Counted from the first letter of the stretch, positions 22,305-33,738 are shown. The stretch: 64,000 nucleotides of DNA from Isoetes taiwanensis (GCA_021234155.1 JAJEKV010000017.1:2276016-2340015), one strand, 5' to 3'. The notes: generated from the sequence alone by a model not told the origin. Numbers and translations are program-made.

Positions 22305-23735
22305 GGGGCTCTAAATGAAAAAATTGATGCCTACATGCCTTTTTTGACAGGCGGGTCGAGTTTCGAATACGTAGGTATGGTCGAGGACCCTGCGGATCAA
22401 GAGGGTGAGCCATCAGGCACACAAGAGCATCAGGTTCCAGCAAAGAAAAAAACCAAACTCTTCCATGCACCCGATATCGCATGTGCCGAAAGTGAGAGTG
22501 GCGCAGATGTCGGAAGGGACCCCTATGGATACCGACACCAAGGATCGATCCACATGTCCAACTCCTTGCGCAGCTATGTCTCAGAGAAATCCCGGATAAA
22601 ACAAGGCTACACCGAGATGGACACGTAAGATGTTTTCCAAAGGGGCAGGGAACATGTAGCTAGGATAGCTGCTGAGCTCGGTGTTGTACCTGAGACAGTA
22701 TCGGAAACCCAGATGGACTAATTTCTGCCCATATGGCAAAGAAATGTACATTAAAATGTTTGAGGAATACAAATTACAATGCTTTGAGTTTACTATTTCA
22801 GTTATTTTGTCTAAACATTCCTTCACACGACAACTCACAATGTTCGCCACCGCGATCCTCATTATCACTTTCAATTCTTTTTATCCATGTGAAGAGCTTA
22901 ACGGAATTGTAATATTACATCCATCGGCTGCCTAGGCAGCTTCAAATCTTCGCCGTGGCGATCCCGGGCCGAAGTGTTTTCACTCTTTCCTGTGGACCGC
23001 TCTTGCTCCCGAAGGAGCTTGGGATAGCCTTATACATGTCCAAATCGGATACGTCGCTGTTTGTGCCCAAAAAGCAGCGGAAAAAACGTCAACTTTTACT
23101 CCGCTGCAACCATTTGCGGTGTTTTATAGACACCCAAGAACCTATTTCATGCTAAACGAGAATTCCGAAATTCTCTAATTAATTAAATCGTGCTTTTTAT
23201 GGTGGTTTTGTGATGGTTTTATGGTGTTTTTCATAACAAGCTAAGTTTTTATGGCCATTTGGCATAAGAAACTAGGTGTTTATGCGCTTTTTAATGTGTT
23301 ATTGGTGGGTATTGCCGGGTTGTTGGAATGTTACCATCCCAAATTGGTGGGCAATGATGTATGTTCTCACATACTGAATACCCAAGAAGGTTTCTAAATT
23401 GGCCAGTGGGTTGCCAACATGATAAGCAACAATAGATGCCAAGATAGTTTGAATGTGTTGGAAAATACAATAAAGATGTATACATCATGTGTTTTAACTG
23501 CAAACCTAGTTTGACATGCCTTAAGAAGTTGGCTTTTTTAATTCATTTTACAAAGTTGAATTGAATTGAATTGGATCTATCAGGGCATGCTATGATGAGT
23601 TGGTCCAGCCTAACCAGCTGTTCCATGTGATGTTGCATATGGCTTCAATGGGGATACTGGGATCTTATCTCCAAGAGGTGATGGATCTGTGCACTCATTT
23701 GTACCCTCCGACACTCTATTGGCATGTACCACTGT
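22305..23735. other. End of the accessory island and intergenic DNA
   Basis: To about 22625 there are open, hydrophilic frames rich in E, D, Q and P that may be the tail of the preceding gene. From 22.7 to 23.7 kb the DNA is AT-rich with no supported gene. GCGATCC-type words recur at 22850 and 22957. Confidence 0.4.
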
Positions 23736-23937
23736 TGTGACGTTCCCCTAAAATATATGGTATAAATACGTATATTTTAGGTCACGTCATCATACCAGCC
23801 TACCTTAGTAACCTTGTATACCTTAGTGCGGAGAAGGAAACATAGCTAAGTCATTATACATAACTTAGCCAACCTTAGGTATGGAACCATTTCCACATGG
23901 CTCCATCCTATTGGCAACCCGCCACATGGATGAACTC
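23736..23937 (+). mobile_element. 5' fragment of a Ty3/gypsy LTR (family copy A)
   Basis: Starts TGTGACGTTCC, like the LTR starts at 27180, 46135 and (TGTAGCGTTCC) 62543, and stays similar to the first ~200 bp of the 27180 copy, including the ATAAATACGTATAT hairpin-like stretch and the CACATGG...CCGCCACA block. It stops where the Copia LTR begins, so the Copia element appears to have inserted into it. Nine bases of the Copia LTR start (TTGGAGCCA) also match the gypsy LTR, so the exact boundary is ambiguous by a few bases. Confidence 0.75.
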
Positions 23938-24251
23938 TGTTGGAGCCACTGATAACATTCATATCATCAATACTTTGTTATGTAAATATGCTGTATATTC
24001 TTATATTGTATAGGGTAGACATGTGGCCTTCTAAAAACGGCCGATGGTAAACAATATTGTAACAGATTGAATAAAATAGTGGCGGACTGTAAGCCGTATG
24101 CAAAAACCGGCCGACCTGTGCCGCACCTGGACTGTAAGCCTGAAACAAAATAAATCTTTGATGTTGGCTGCCGATTTCTGTATGTAACTAGTTGCTATGC
24201 ATATCCAATCTTGAATTCAGTGTAAATTCTCAACAATAGTGTAACTCAACA
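23938..24251 (+). mobile_element. 5' LTR of Ty1/copia element
   Basis: A 314-bp segment bounded by TGTTG and CAACA, immediately followed by a plant initiator-methionine tRNA primer site. The 3' LTR is not in the window because the element is cut at 27179. Confidence 0.85.
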
Positions 24252-24252
24252 G

Positions 24253-24264
24253 TGGTATCAGAGC
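24253..24264 (+). promoter_or_regulatory. Primer-binding site (initiator Met-tRNA)
   Basis: TGGTATCAGAGC, the standard plant LTR-retrotransposon priming site, one base after the LTR end. Confidence 0.95.
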
Positions 24265-24273
24265 CAGATCATT

Positions 24274-25191
24274 ATGGCCAGTAGACTTGGAGCCAATTTG
24301 CTAAATTCTGTGGATGTGTACAGAGGTGGACCTGGTTTTCAGATTTGGAAGGAAAACATTGAGTACATTCTTAAGACTAAAGGATTGTGGAATCCAATTG
24401 CAGATACAACTTCTAGTTCTGCTTCTTCTAGTTCTGGAAGTGTAATAGCTGGTGATGGAGAAAGCTCAAGAGCAGCCGTATCTGATGAAACTAAGGTTTT
24501 GCAAGCTCAAGCTATTATCACAAGCAGGGTTGGTCCTTCAATTCTATTGATGATCAGAGGTAAGAGTCCAAAAGAAATGTGGTCTTATTTACAGAAGCAG
24601 TTTCAAGCTAAGACTTCTTCACAATTAAATGTTTTGGATAAAGAGTTGAGAGAAATGAAGCTGCATGACAAAGATAAAGTAACGGAGTTTTTTCAAACAT
24701 TTGATAGTCTAGTAGCAGACGTGGAAGGTGTTGGAATTGTCCTTACTGATGAATTCCAAGTCCTGACAATCTCAAGAACTGTGGAAGATGAGTTTGAGAA
24801 TTTAGCAACCTTGATAAGAAACATTGCTACAACCAGAGAAAAGGCAGAAGAAATGATAAGAACACACTTGAGCAGAAAACTTTGTCTCAGAAAGAGGAAG
24901 AAAAGCAAAAGATCTTGTATTCTAGCAGGTACAAGTCTCGAGGTGGAAGTAGTTCCAGGGGGAGAGAAGGGTGAATTGGTCCATGCTTCAATTGTGATTT
25001 GTATGGTCATCTCAAGGTGGATTGCCCCAAACTTAAGGAAATTGAATGCTACAATTGCGGAGGAAAGGGGCATGGGTCTGCAACATGTTCTAGTCCCAGT
25101 AGACCAGGATTTAGGGGAAGAGGAAGATATGTCCAGTGTGGTGGAAGGTCCCCATTTCGTGGAAGAGGACAAAGGAAGAATCTGGTTGTGA
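24274..25191 (+). pseudogene. Copia gag (capsid/nucleocapsid), frameshifted
   Basis: Structural protein that packages element RNA. ATG 24274, nine bases after the PBS, opens MASRLGANLLNSVDVYRGG and a UBN2/Retrotrans_gag-type capsid (FQIWKENIEYILKTKGLW; PKEMWSYLQKQFQ). Near 24870 the natural frame shifts, since the downstream zinc-knuckle part lies in another frame that also meets a TGA near 24972. That frame encodes two adjacent CCHC knuckles (C-F-N-C...H...C at 24984 and C-Y-N-C...H...C near 25040), and it then runs on into the protease. The 305-codon frame to 25191 is therefore gag followed by out-of-frame sequence. Confidence 0.85.
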
Positions 25192-27179
25192 GCATTGCTC
25201 AGGAAATTGTAGAGGAAGAGCAAGATGACGATGTTGAGGTATGTAATGTTGTTGTTTGCTCAGTTGAGAAAAACTATATTCTTGACAGATTTGGTGATGA
25301 TTTTCTCATCATAGATAGTGGAGCTGAAAGATGTATAACATCTTCAGCCAAATTGCTCAAGCAATGTACAGGACGAGCTTCAGGATATATCCAGCTTGGT
25401 GATGGCAGTTTGCAGAGTGTAGATGATACTGGTGTCTTAGAGATCTTTGACTTGGAAGGCAGAAAAGTTGATCTTAAAAATGTCTTGTGTGTACCTGGGC
25501 TTGTAAGAAATTTAATTTCTGTTGCTCAACTTGTGGATCTAGGCTACAAACTGTTGTTTGATAAGCTTGACTGTAAAGTCTTTCTAAATAGTAAAATAAA
25601 GTTTGTGGGAAAAAGAGTTGGAAACTTGTTTGGTTTTAATTCTAGCATAGCAGGAATAAACATGGCCACAGTGACTTCGATGAAGTTGTGGCATGAAAGA
25701 CTTGGCCACACTCACATCAACAATGTGGATTATATGGTTAAGCATAATCTAATTGTTGCAGGAAACAAACCAGAGAATTTTCTATGTGCTGATTGTATGC
25801 TTGGAAGCCCCTAAGCGTTCGAAACGGGCTAAGAAGATTTTAGATATTGTGCATATAGATTTATGCAGTCCAATAAATGTAGCAAGCCTGAGTGGCAAGA
25901 GGTACTTTATAACATTTATTGATGACTACAACAAAAGAGCAAAATGTTATTTTTCTAAAAACAAAGGATCAAGCATTTGATGCTTTCAGGTATTTTGCCG
26001 CAGAAGTGGAGAATGAGACTGGAAGGAAAATAAAATGTGTACGTTCTGACAGGGGAGGTGAGTACCTTTCTGGAAGATTAAAAAAATACTGCTTAGATCA
26101 TGGAATTTGAAGACAGCTTACAGTTAGTTATATGCCTCAGCAGAATGGGGTTGCAGAAAGAAAGAATAGAACCATTCTCAATGCAGTTAGAACAATGCTA
26201 AAGCACACTGAACTGCCAAACTTTGGGAAGAAGCTGCCAGAACAGCCATATTAATACAGAACATTATTCCCTCTTCTAGTTTGAAAGGAAAAATACCAGA
26301 GTCCTTGTGTTCAGACAGAAATATAGACTATAGTAAGCTAAGGGCCTTTGGCTGCTTAGCCTATGCACATATTCCAAAGGAAGTCAAGAAGAAGCTGGAT
26401 GATCGAGCTTGGATAACCAATATGCTTGGTTATGATGACAATTCAAAGGCATACAGGTTATACGATCCAAAAAAGGAAAGGTAATCATAAATAGTTATCT
26501 TTGATGAAACAATTTCTATAAGGTCAGATGTTATTTGAAACCTGATATGGACTTAGAGAAGAACGGGAGGGGGGGAGGGGGATACAAAACAACCAATTAT
26601 GGATATTCTAGATGATGATGATGTGCTTGATGATACTAATAAATCTGCTATAATGTTGAATGTTCAGAATGAAGAAGTTGCAGATGCCCCTATTAGAGCT
26701 ACAAGACGAAAATGCACGCAAGCTCAAATATTGCAGGATGAGTTGAAGGTAAGTATTGAAACTCATGGTAGGGATGCACAAAGTAGAAGTTTAAGATTAC
26801 AAGAAAATGTTGAAACTGACATTGTAGAAACATTGATAGCCATAGACACTGATGTTCCAAATTCTTATTTGGAAGCCATAAATGCAGATGACTCCGTTAA
26901 ATGGATAGAAGCAATGGAAAATGAAATGGAATCTTTTAAACGGACAGATACCTATGTTGTTGTGAATTTGCCAGAAGGCAAAAACATTGTAGGAAACAAA
27001 TGGATTTTTAAACTAAAACCAGGAATTGATGGAGCTAATCCCAAGTATAAAGCCAGACTTGCTACTCAAGGATTTTCACAGAAAAGGGGCCTAGACTATG
27101 AAGAAACATTTTCACCCATAGTCAAAATGACTAGTATTAGAATTTTACTAGCATTAGCAAATGCACAAAGCCTAGAAGT
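24984..27179 (+). pseudogene. Copia pol: zinc knuckles, protease, integrase, start of RT; truncated
   Basis: Polyprotein of a Ty1/copia element, broken at several points. In order: double CCHC knuckle; protease with I-D-S-G-A at about 25311-25325; GAG-pre-integrase (LWHERLGHTHINNVDYM, near 25687) up to a stop at 25814; integrase with VHIDLCSP, TFIDDY and the third acidic residue in QQNGVAERKNR (near 26145), interrupted by a frameshift near 25960 and stops near 26108 and 26253; a linker; then RT opening with KWIFKLKPGIDG, YKARLATQGFSQKRGLDYEE and FSPIVKMTSIRILLALANAQ. It ends abruptly at 27179, just before the RT catalytic YVDD region, where a gypsy LTR begins. RNase H and the 3' LTR are missing from this side. 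Confidence 0.9.
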
Positions 27180-28827
27180 TGTGACGTTCAAGGGAAATAT
27201 ATGCCATAAATACGTATATTTCTAGATCCGTCACTATACAAGTCTATCTCCATAACCTTGTATACCATAGGTTAGTGGCATAGGGTGCATGTCTAAGTTA
27301 TTCATATAACTTAGACACCCTTAGAGTAAGGCCAATTTCCATGTGGCCTTATCCTCTTGGGCAACCGCCACACGGACTTACCCTATTGGAGCCATGTGGC
27401 ATAATATATGAACCCTAACCTATAAAGGCCTAAACCCTAACCCTAGGCCTCTTTTCTGGCTCCAACCGTCTGGGAACCTTCTTCGCGCTCGAAACTCCAT
27501 TTCGAGAAACGTCTGTTGTGGCACAGCATAGCATAGCAGCCCCCAGAGCATGAGCACATCAATAGGAGTGGGAGCTACTTCGACCACCTTGAAGATCGTG
27601 GAGACGCCGGGAGTAGGAGGGAGTTCCTCGGGAACAGGTATTTGGATTAGAGTTCTTTGTAGATCATCTGGAAGTTAGGACTCCAGATGAGTTAGCATTT
27701 CGTGTCTCTAGTAAAGCCTTCCTAGAACCCTCAGTCTAGATCTTGAACCCTAATCAATGAACCCTAATTGTAAGTTAGATGTGTATGATTAGGTTTAGAT
27801 GGTATTCTCATTATTATCATGTTATGTGGATATGTGATGTTGGTTGATCATGTTTGCTTCTCTTGTATTGGGAAGGGGGATAGAGATCTAGTAGCTATTA
27901 TTTAGTGATGCTCCTAGTTTAGACCCTTTAGTTCCTATTATTATGCGGCCTGTGCATAGGAACCCACCGGGCTACGGGGGCTATGATATGATTCAGCACT
28001 ACATAACGGAGCTAGAGGCGAGACGGAGGGAGGCTCCCTGCTGAGCGTGGCTACTGGGGACCCCATAGAGGGCTAGGCTTATGGCCGGTCACTTCGAGTG
28101 GGCCGGGCATGGGTCCGACACCTCCTGGGGCAACGGTGTCGCCCTGCCTCTCAAGAGCTGCACGTGACGGCCTAGCTCTTGTTTTGGGGGGTTCAGTCGG
28201 AAAAGAATCGTGTATCGTCACGATTCTCTAGTCGCCCATGGAACCTCTAGACCCCGGGAAGGGGAGATGGAACCCTTCCTACCTCGATGGACCGGGGAGA
28301 TGCAACTTGGAGCAGTCTCGATGGGTGATAGCATGAGATTGCGTATTCGGAAGGCTAGAGTCGTACCAGAGCCCGATCTAGCCCATCTGCAAAGTATGCA
28401 TAGGAGGAGCGGATGGAGTGGTCAACCCTAGCCATTGTCTCGAGCCAGCCCCGCCATTGTTATGACTCGGTCTGCTCTATCTTGAGGCCTAGCCGTCAGT
28501 CTACCTCCCCATGAGTCTGAGCCTTGGGTAGGAGCTCTCATGTTTTACTGCATGTGTTTATCTCTATTGTATCTATGGATGTATGGATGTGCTACCCTTC
28601 GAGGTAGTTCGATGTATTGTTATTGCTAGTTCTGACGTTATTTATGCTTTCGCTGTGATAGGAGCCCATAGGGGAAGGGCGCGCAAGACACCTTCGTGTC
28701 CCCTTCCCGCAATAGGGATACCCCGGAGTGCAGGATAGATGGAGGGCATGTGCGGTCGAAGGACCGGATGGGGGATTTCCTACGGAGTGTACGGCCGGGC
28801 GCCGTATATTTTGTAGGGAACGTCACA
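27180..28827 (+). mobile_element. Complete Ty3/gypsy LTR (family copy B), inserted in Copia RT
   Basis: A 1648-bp LTR with perfect 10-bp terminal inverted repeats TGTGACGTTC/GAACGTCACA, followed by a PBS. It interrupts the Copia RT frame exactly. Internal blocks shared with copies C and D include the GCGGCCTGTGCA...CCACCGGG segment, a CTAG(T/C)CGCCCATGGA block and GCGGATGGAGTGG...CAACCCTAGCC. Small open frames within it are not considered genes. Confidence 0.92.
27421..27445 (+). promoter_or_regulatory. LTR promoter with TATA box and telo-box-like words
   Basis: CCTATAAAGG at 27419-27428 followed by TAAACCCTAACCCTAGG. AAACCCTAA is a known plant promoter telo-box and often lies near transcription starts. 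The likely LTR transcript start is about 30 bp downstream of the TATA. Confidence 0.5.
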
Positions 28828-28828
28828 A

Positions 28829-28840
28829 TGGTATCAGAGC
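28829..28840 (+). promoter_or_regulatory. Primer-binding site of gypsy copy B
   Basis: TGGTATCAGAGC one base after the LTR end. It shows that copy B is a 5' LTR with internal sequence attached, not a solo LTR. Confidence 0.92.
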
Positions 28841-29600
28841 AATGTTCTTGGTTGACCAAGAGCTAGCACTGACCATATCCCTGAATAGGTAGACTAACTG
28901 GCCTAGCTAAGGAATGGAATGAATATTCCAGTCTTGAACCGCAAAATGTGGGAGAAATTTTTTTCCATTAGCAGGGTCATAATTAGATTTAGTCTAAGTG
29001 GTGGACATAATATAGTCAAAAGAAACCTTCTAATGACCACTACTTGCCCCAAAAGAAATAGGAAATTTTAAGAAGTAGTTAAGTGATTAGGGAAAGGACC
29101 TTAATTAATAACCCATAGTTATAATAAATTTACTCTTAAGAAAAGTAGCTATTAAATCTATAGAAGCACCTCTACTCTTTAGAAGTTCCCAAATAGTAGC
29201 TTGAACCCCCCTTCTTACCCTTGTAAGGCGAATTATAAGCTAATCTCCGAAGCTGCCATAAGAGTGTCCACCGTACGAACAGACTGCGAGATCGACCCAA
29301 AGGAGCCGTGAATAGACATAGTCGACCATTGATAGAGGCAAGAGCTCTCGAAAAGGCCGCTATCAAGGAAGCTAAGTTGTTGGGAGGACCAAACAAGTAG
29401 CTAAGAAGGTTGGAAGCTCCAGCTTGCACCGAAATATTTGAAGCACTCACGGCAGGCGGCGACAAGCAAATTCTTGAGGCCCTGCAGCCTAGGCCAGACG
29501 ATAACTTAACAACTCAAGCGCTTCAGATGAATCGTTTCACTCTTGGAGGAGCAACAACAGCACTTCAAGTGAATGATCGCAAGGCTCGAGGGAAATTGAG
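28841..29600. mobile_element. Remnant internal region of gypsy copy B
   Basis: Non-coding-looking start of the internal region. From about 29160 the sequence changes character (short frames on both strands, for example 29410-29637 plus), and no gag or pol motif is seen, so the element is truncated or decayed. Confidence 0.45.
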
Positions 29601-29624
29601 ATCGTGGCGTTTGCTTCTGGAGGT

Positions 29625-29876
29625 GAGGAGCAAGTAGCAAGAGCAACCTCGGCAATAGGAGCAACCCTAGCAACAGGAAGAGCAAGTGAGGAGCAAGTAG
29701 CAAGAGCAACCTCGGCAATAGGAGCAACCCCAGCAACAGGAAGAGCAAGTGAGGAGCAAGTAGTAAGAGTAACCTCAGCAACAGGAGCAACCCCAACACC
29801 AAGAAGAATAGGTGAGCAGCAAGCAGTAGGAGCAACCTCGGTAGTAGGAGCAATCCTAACAGTAGGAACAACAGCA
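29625..29876 (+). repeat. 63-bp minisatellite, 4 units, open in one frame
   Basis: Units start at 29625, 29688, 29751 and 29814. Units 1 and 2 are nearly identical; 3 and 4 diverge progressively. One plus frame (29604-29936) is open throughout and reads a 21-residue unit beginning EEQVARATSAIGAT, so the array might once have been coding. It has no recognisable domain, and the reverse strand is open too, as expected for such a repeat. Confidence 0.85.
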
Positions 29877-30039
29877 AGGGGAGCCAGCAATGCGGAAGAA
29901 AAGGGAGGAAGAGACGTAGGCAAGGAAGAGACATAGGCAAGGGAGAGGCAAACAAAGATGTATAAAGATAGGTGTAGGGGGATCGCATGTATTTCTATTC
30001 TCTGCTCTATTACACTTGTCCTTATACTTCTACAATACT

Positions 30040-30085
30040 TCTTCCATGTCGAGCACCAACATAAAGCCATGGTATCAAGTATTCT
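30040..30085 (+). other. Possible decayed LTR end plus primer site
   Basis: CACCAACA followed eight bases later by TGGTATCAAG looks like an LTR 3' end and a degenerate initiator-tRNA PBS. No matching LTR start was found. Confidence 0.25.
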
Positions 30086-30114
30086 ATTGTCTAGAAGTAG
30101 CAATTTGAATTAAG

Positions 30115-30254
30115 GGAAATTTACCAAAATAACCTCAATTATTCACTTAATTCCCAAAAAGCCCTTTGTATTTTTTAAATTCCCAAAATGCCCTTAATTC
30201 TTAAGTATTTTCCCAAATAGCCCTTGTATTTTATAAATTACCAAAAATCATGTT
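30115..30254. repeat. AT-rich repeat with CCCAAAATGCCCTTA words
   Basis: Part of it, AATTCCCAAAATGCCCTTAA through TATTTTCCCAAATA, is inverted at 36245-36306. The word style resembles the foldback-family interior near 11215. Confidence 0.6.
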
Positions 30255-30811
30255 TTCACAATAGATGATCATTCTTTACACAGGGAAGTGTTTCTTACAG
30301 ATCACAACAATCTGGAAAATAGATTTTGGAACATCACATTAAGACAAAATATGCAATGGAAATATCAAATAGGATTTCTGCAACTATGTTCATTATGGCC
30401 ACCATCAACACAATACACGCTTTTCTCTATCCATGTCTTCTGTCCAGGCTAAGAAGCGAAAGGAGGAAGCCCAAGGAGGGGCTTGCTTGCGTCTGATTAG
30501 CTGGTTGGTGAGGTAACGGCTTACCAAGGCAACGATCAGTAGCTCATCCGAGAGGATGATCAGCCACTGCTTGGGGTGAGAGAAGCGGCCGGAACTCCGC
30601 GGGAGGCATGTTTCCCTTTAGGCTGCCGGATGGGCCGACATATTGTAGAAGGTAGCATTTCATTATTTTCAAGAAGTTCAATATTTGGTGGATAAATAGC
30701 TCCAACATATGAATAGCAAAATGGACCCAACAAGTAACCTGAATTGGTTTCAAATTCTTGTGATTTGTAAAAAACACTTCCCTGTGTAAAGAATGACCAT
30801 CTATTGTGAAA
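30255..30811. mobile_element. Inverted-repeat unit enclosing plastid DNA
   Basis: Arms 30255-30314 and 30752-30811 are reverse complements over about 60 bp with roughly seven mismatches (TTCACAATAGATG...CACAGGGAAGTGTTT). The 437 bp between them hold the plastid 16S fragment and a minus-strand open stretch (LLGPFCYSYVGAIYPPNIE) not recognised. The arms also read as coding-like sequence on the right-hand side, so they may derive from a duplicated exon rather than from transposon ends. Confidence 0.7.
30457..30609 (+). rRNA. Nuclear fragment of plastid 16S rRNA gene
   Basis: About 150 bp of 16S rDNA (roughly helices 8-15 region). It contains the recognisable runs GATTAGCTGGTTGGTGAGGT, GCTTACCAAGGC, ACGATCAGTAGCT and CCGAGAGGATGATCAGCCAC, then a decayed form of the CACGGCCCAGACTCCTACGGGAGGCAGCA segment. 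The GGAGGGGCTTGC...GTCTGATTAG lead-in is characteristic of plastid/cyanobacterial 16S. No flanking rDNA is present, so this is an old nuclear insertion (NUPT), not a functional gene. Confidence 0.85.
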
Positions 30812-33738
30812 GCGGTATTTTTTTTTTTTTGACCCTAACCAAGCGTGCAACCCTCACTTACAATTCTAGGCTATCCATTAGCCAATACATGTCGGCCGAG
30901 AATCGATGTGGCATGGTCTAACCAGTAAGATCTTGATTTGCGGATCGGCCCGCTATTAAAAAATTAGAAAAGGCGGAAAAATACAAAGCGGAGATTGGGC
31001 GGCTCAATCTCTAAGCTCGGCGTTACCTTTTCTCTAAAGCTTAGGCCAGTTTTCTTTTACCCCTAGGTTTGAATAGAAACAGATTCATTAGGTGGTGGCT
31101 TCCTTGTGAGATATCTTTGAGAGCGGCTTAATCGGGTTAGTTTTTGTTTTTCGGGTAGCTATTGCGGCCATATTTCCTTGAGGGTAGCATTCTCTGAGGA
31201 TCTATTATCGCCATACTTAGCATTTGCTTTTTAGGCCATATTTTGGCATTTGCTTAAAGAACTCTATTCTTTTACATTTTGTCTTATGAGAATTAAACTA
31301 CGTCAGGCATGCTCCACTGCCTTCCCTCCTGCCCCTTTGGTAAAACTCACAATCCTTTGTGATCACATTTTACGGAGAATCTTACGGAGTTTGGTGGATT
31401 ACATTTGTGGCGAGGAGTTATGGGGGCGAACTATGTAGATCCTTGCGGTACATTTGGCGGGGCCTTCCTTGGGAACTACCATGTCATTTTAGTTACGCAT
31501 GTGCTTTCTTTTTGCTTCTCGAGGATTCGTTTTGGACTCATGCCATGGCATTACAAAGCAATGGAAGATGGTCAAGTAACCAATGGATCCACTCGCAGGT
31601 GCAAGGTCTTAGGCTTGGATCATAGCGATGAATCGTGCCCCTGGTCTATTTTGAGGCGGTGTTTTTCTTATGTCTTTGTTTGAGGAACCCCTTCAATGCT
31701 TAAAGGAACCTATAAATATTACGGTCTCGGGTAATCTTCTTTTTCTTCATGTATCTTAGGCTTGATCTTAAGCTGGTTGGATTGAGTTTTATGGTTTGCT
31801 ACAAAAATATTATTCTTTGCTTTATGGTCTTAATGGGGTGATATTCTTCTATACACACTACTTTGACCATGCATGGAGCATGATTCTGGCGATAGATGTC
31901 TTGTGTAAATTTTTCTACATTAAGCCATTCACGAGGCTTGTATAGCTATGTATACATTTCCCTAAATACGTTCCATGTTTTTATTGGGAATAAAGACAAA
32001 CATATTGCAAAAAACAAAGTCTGAGAGAGACCCATTATGTTCTATAGCAATGCAATAGTAATGTTCACTTTTAAATTAGAATGGAGACTCTTCTATGCCT
32101 TTCTCACTTTTACTAGGCTATGAGTGATGTATGTAGGGCCAATATCTATACAGATCGGAACTATAACTCCAGGGCAAAGAATTCTAGTTTAAATTGTGTT
32201 AAGTGCTTCTAATTGCAAGTTTATACATGAGAAACTCGGCATGCTGGCTAGGTCTTCCGTTATTACAGCAATCCATAACAAAGAACTTATATTATCCAGC
32301 TCCTCTAGAAAATCCTATTGAGTTGACTAGACTGTACATTATATATTATATATCCGTGGATGCCCAAGAGCCATCAGATTCCATAGTATAATTTCTGGTT
32401 ATTCTCAGCCTAAGTTTGTGTCATGAAAATTCTTAAGCTGCATTTATGGGAATATCATTTTCAAAACCATGTAAATGAATCTCATATGAGGTAATATAGT
32501 TGGCTTTCAGGTGCCAGAACTACATTATGTTCAGCCTAAAGCGATAAGCGTTATGTAGTTTCAGCACTTGAAGGAGAGCTAAGTCTATGATCAAAGTCAT
32601 GGTAAGAATACAGGAAAATCAATTTTCTTATTGCGAGGTAAAACAAGAAAATTACAGTGTGAATAAATTCAGGTTCTGTTCCAGTTGTAATGGTCTATAA
32701 AAATGGTCTTTCTCTGCCATGTTAGAATATGAAAGCTTCCTTCTTTCTGCCCGACGGAAAAATACAAGATGAGGAATTGATTGTTATGGTTAAACTGTGG
32801 TTGAAACTAGGCTTTGTGTCAACACATTTGTATCCAGGCAGACTTTCCTTACCTTCCATAAATCCGTTAGTTGTTCCATCCTTATTACATCTTCTTAACA
32901 TTCCAATTAGAATCTAAGTCAGATTCCAATTCTGGATCTAGGCAACCATTCATTTGCTGGTATTGTGGTAAAGAGGTCCAGACTACAAAAACTTCTCATG
33001 ACTGCTCATGTCTCTCATGTTGATTTGGAAAAGGCATAATTGCAGTTCCTCAATATGCTGCAGAGAATTTACAGCAGAAGGCTTGGCTTGTAGAGGTCCA
33101 AGCATTCGGCGGACCAAAATTCATGGTTTACAGAATGTTCGTCCATATGACAAGACAGTAGTCAAGATGGCAGATGGAAACTTAGCTAAATTTATTGCAC
33201 AAGGATGTCTCTTTTTCTACCACAAATTGTTTTACTCTTAGAATCTTACTCTTAAGCAGAAAGACAAATGTGTAGATATATGAGCCCCTTCAGCTTATGA
33301 TCATTGTTTGTCGTGTGAATCACACAGTTTACACGCATTGACATTTTAGTTGTTTTATGAGTGGCCTTATATTGCCACATATTTTCAAACTGCAAACAAA
33401 TGTAGCATGATTTGTTAATATTCAATCCTATTGCATCACTTCAGAGCATGTTAGAGCTTGCCAACCAAGCCCGTGTTCTGCGCCAACAGCTTGTTGTAAA
33501 GGATTGTTGTAAATAAATTAACAATCAATGGTTGAAATAACTTATCAATTGCAGGCGATCTTCAAGAAGTTTAATAAATGATATTCTACCTGCTATATCC
33601 ATGGTCTAAAACAAACATCGGATTAAACATCCTGAGTGTTCGTTCTAACCATAATTGGTCAAATCCAAGACTGCGATGTTGAAATGAGCTATTGTGTGCT
33701 AGATCCTTGCAGGACACATCTATTTATAACATTTTAAT
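30812..33738. other. Intergenic DNA, no supported gene
   Basis: Includes a poly-T run near 30822-30831 and several short open frames (for example 31250-31683, 32729-32917, 33008-33241). None has a recognisable motif. Confidence 0.5.

Noticed and set aside
24693-25223. 176-codon minus-strand open frame over Copia gag
   Set aside because: Antisense to a clear gag gene, with no motif.
28210-28431. Small genes inside the gypsy LTRs (also 47390-47795, 62829-63530)
   Set aside because: The frames are not conserved between LTR copies B, C and D, so they are chance frames.
29506-30103. Two long minus-strand open frames (160 and 188 codons, leucine-rich)
   Set aside because: They are the reverse frames of the 63-bp minisatellite; the leucine-rich composition follows from the repeat.
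30457-30609. Functional or bacterial-contaminant 16S rRNA gene
   Set aside because: Only about 150 bp, decayed at the right end, flanked by plant repeat DNA with no other rRNA or tRNA sequence; a nuclear plastid insertion fits better.
33008-33241. Retroelement protease (VKMADGNLAK)
   Set aside because: A D-G word alone is too little; no D-(S/T)-G or flanking pol motifs nearby.
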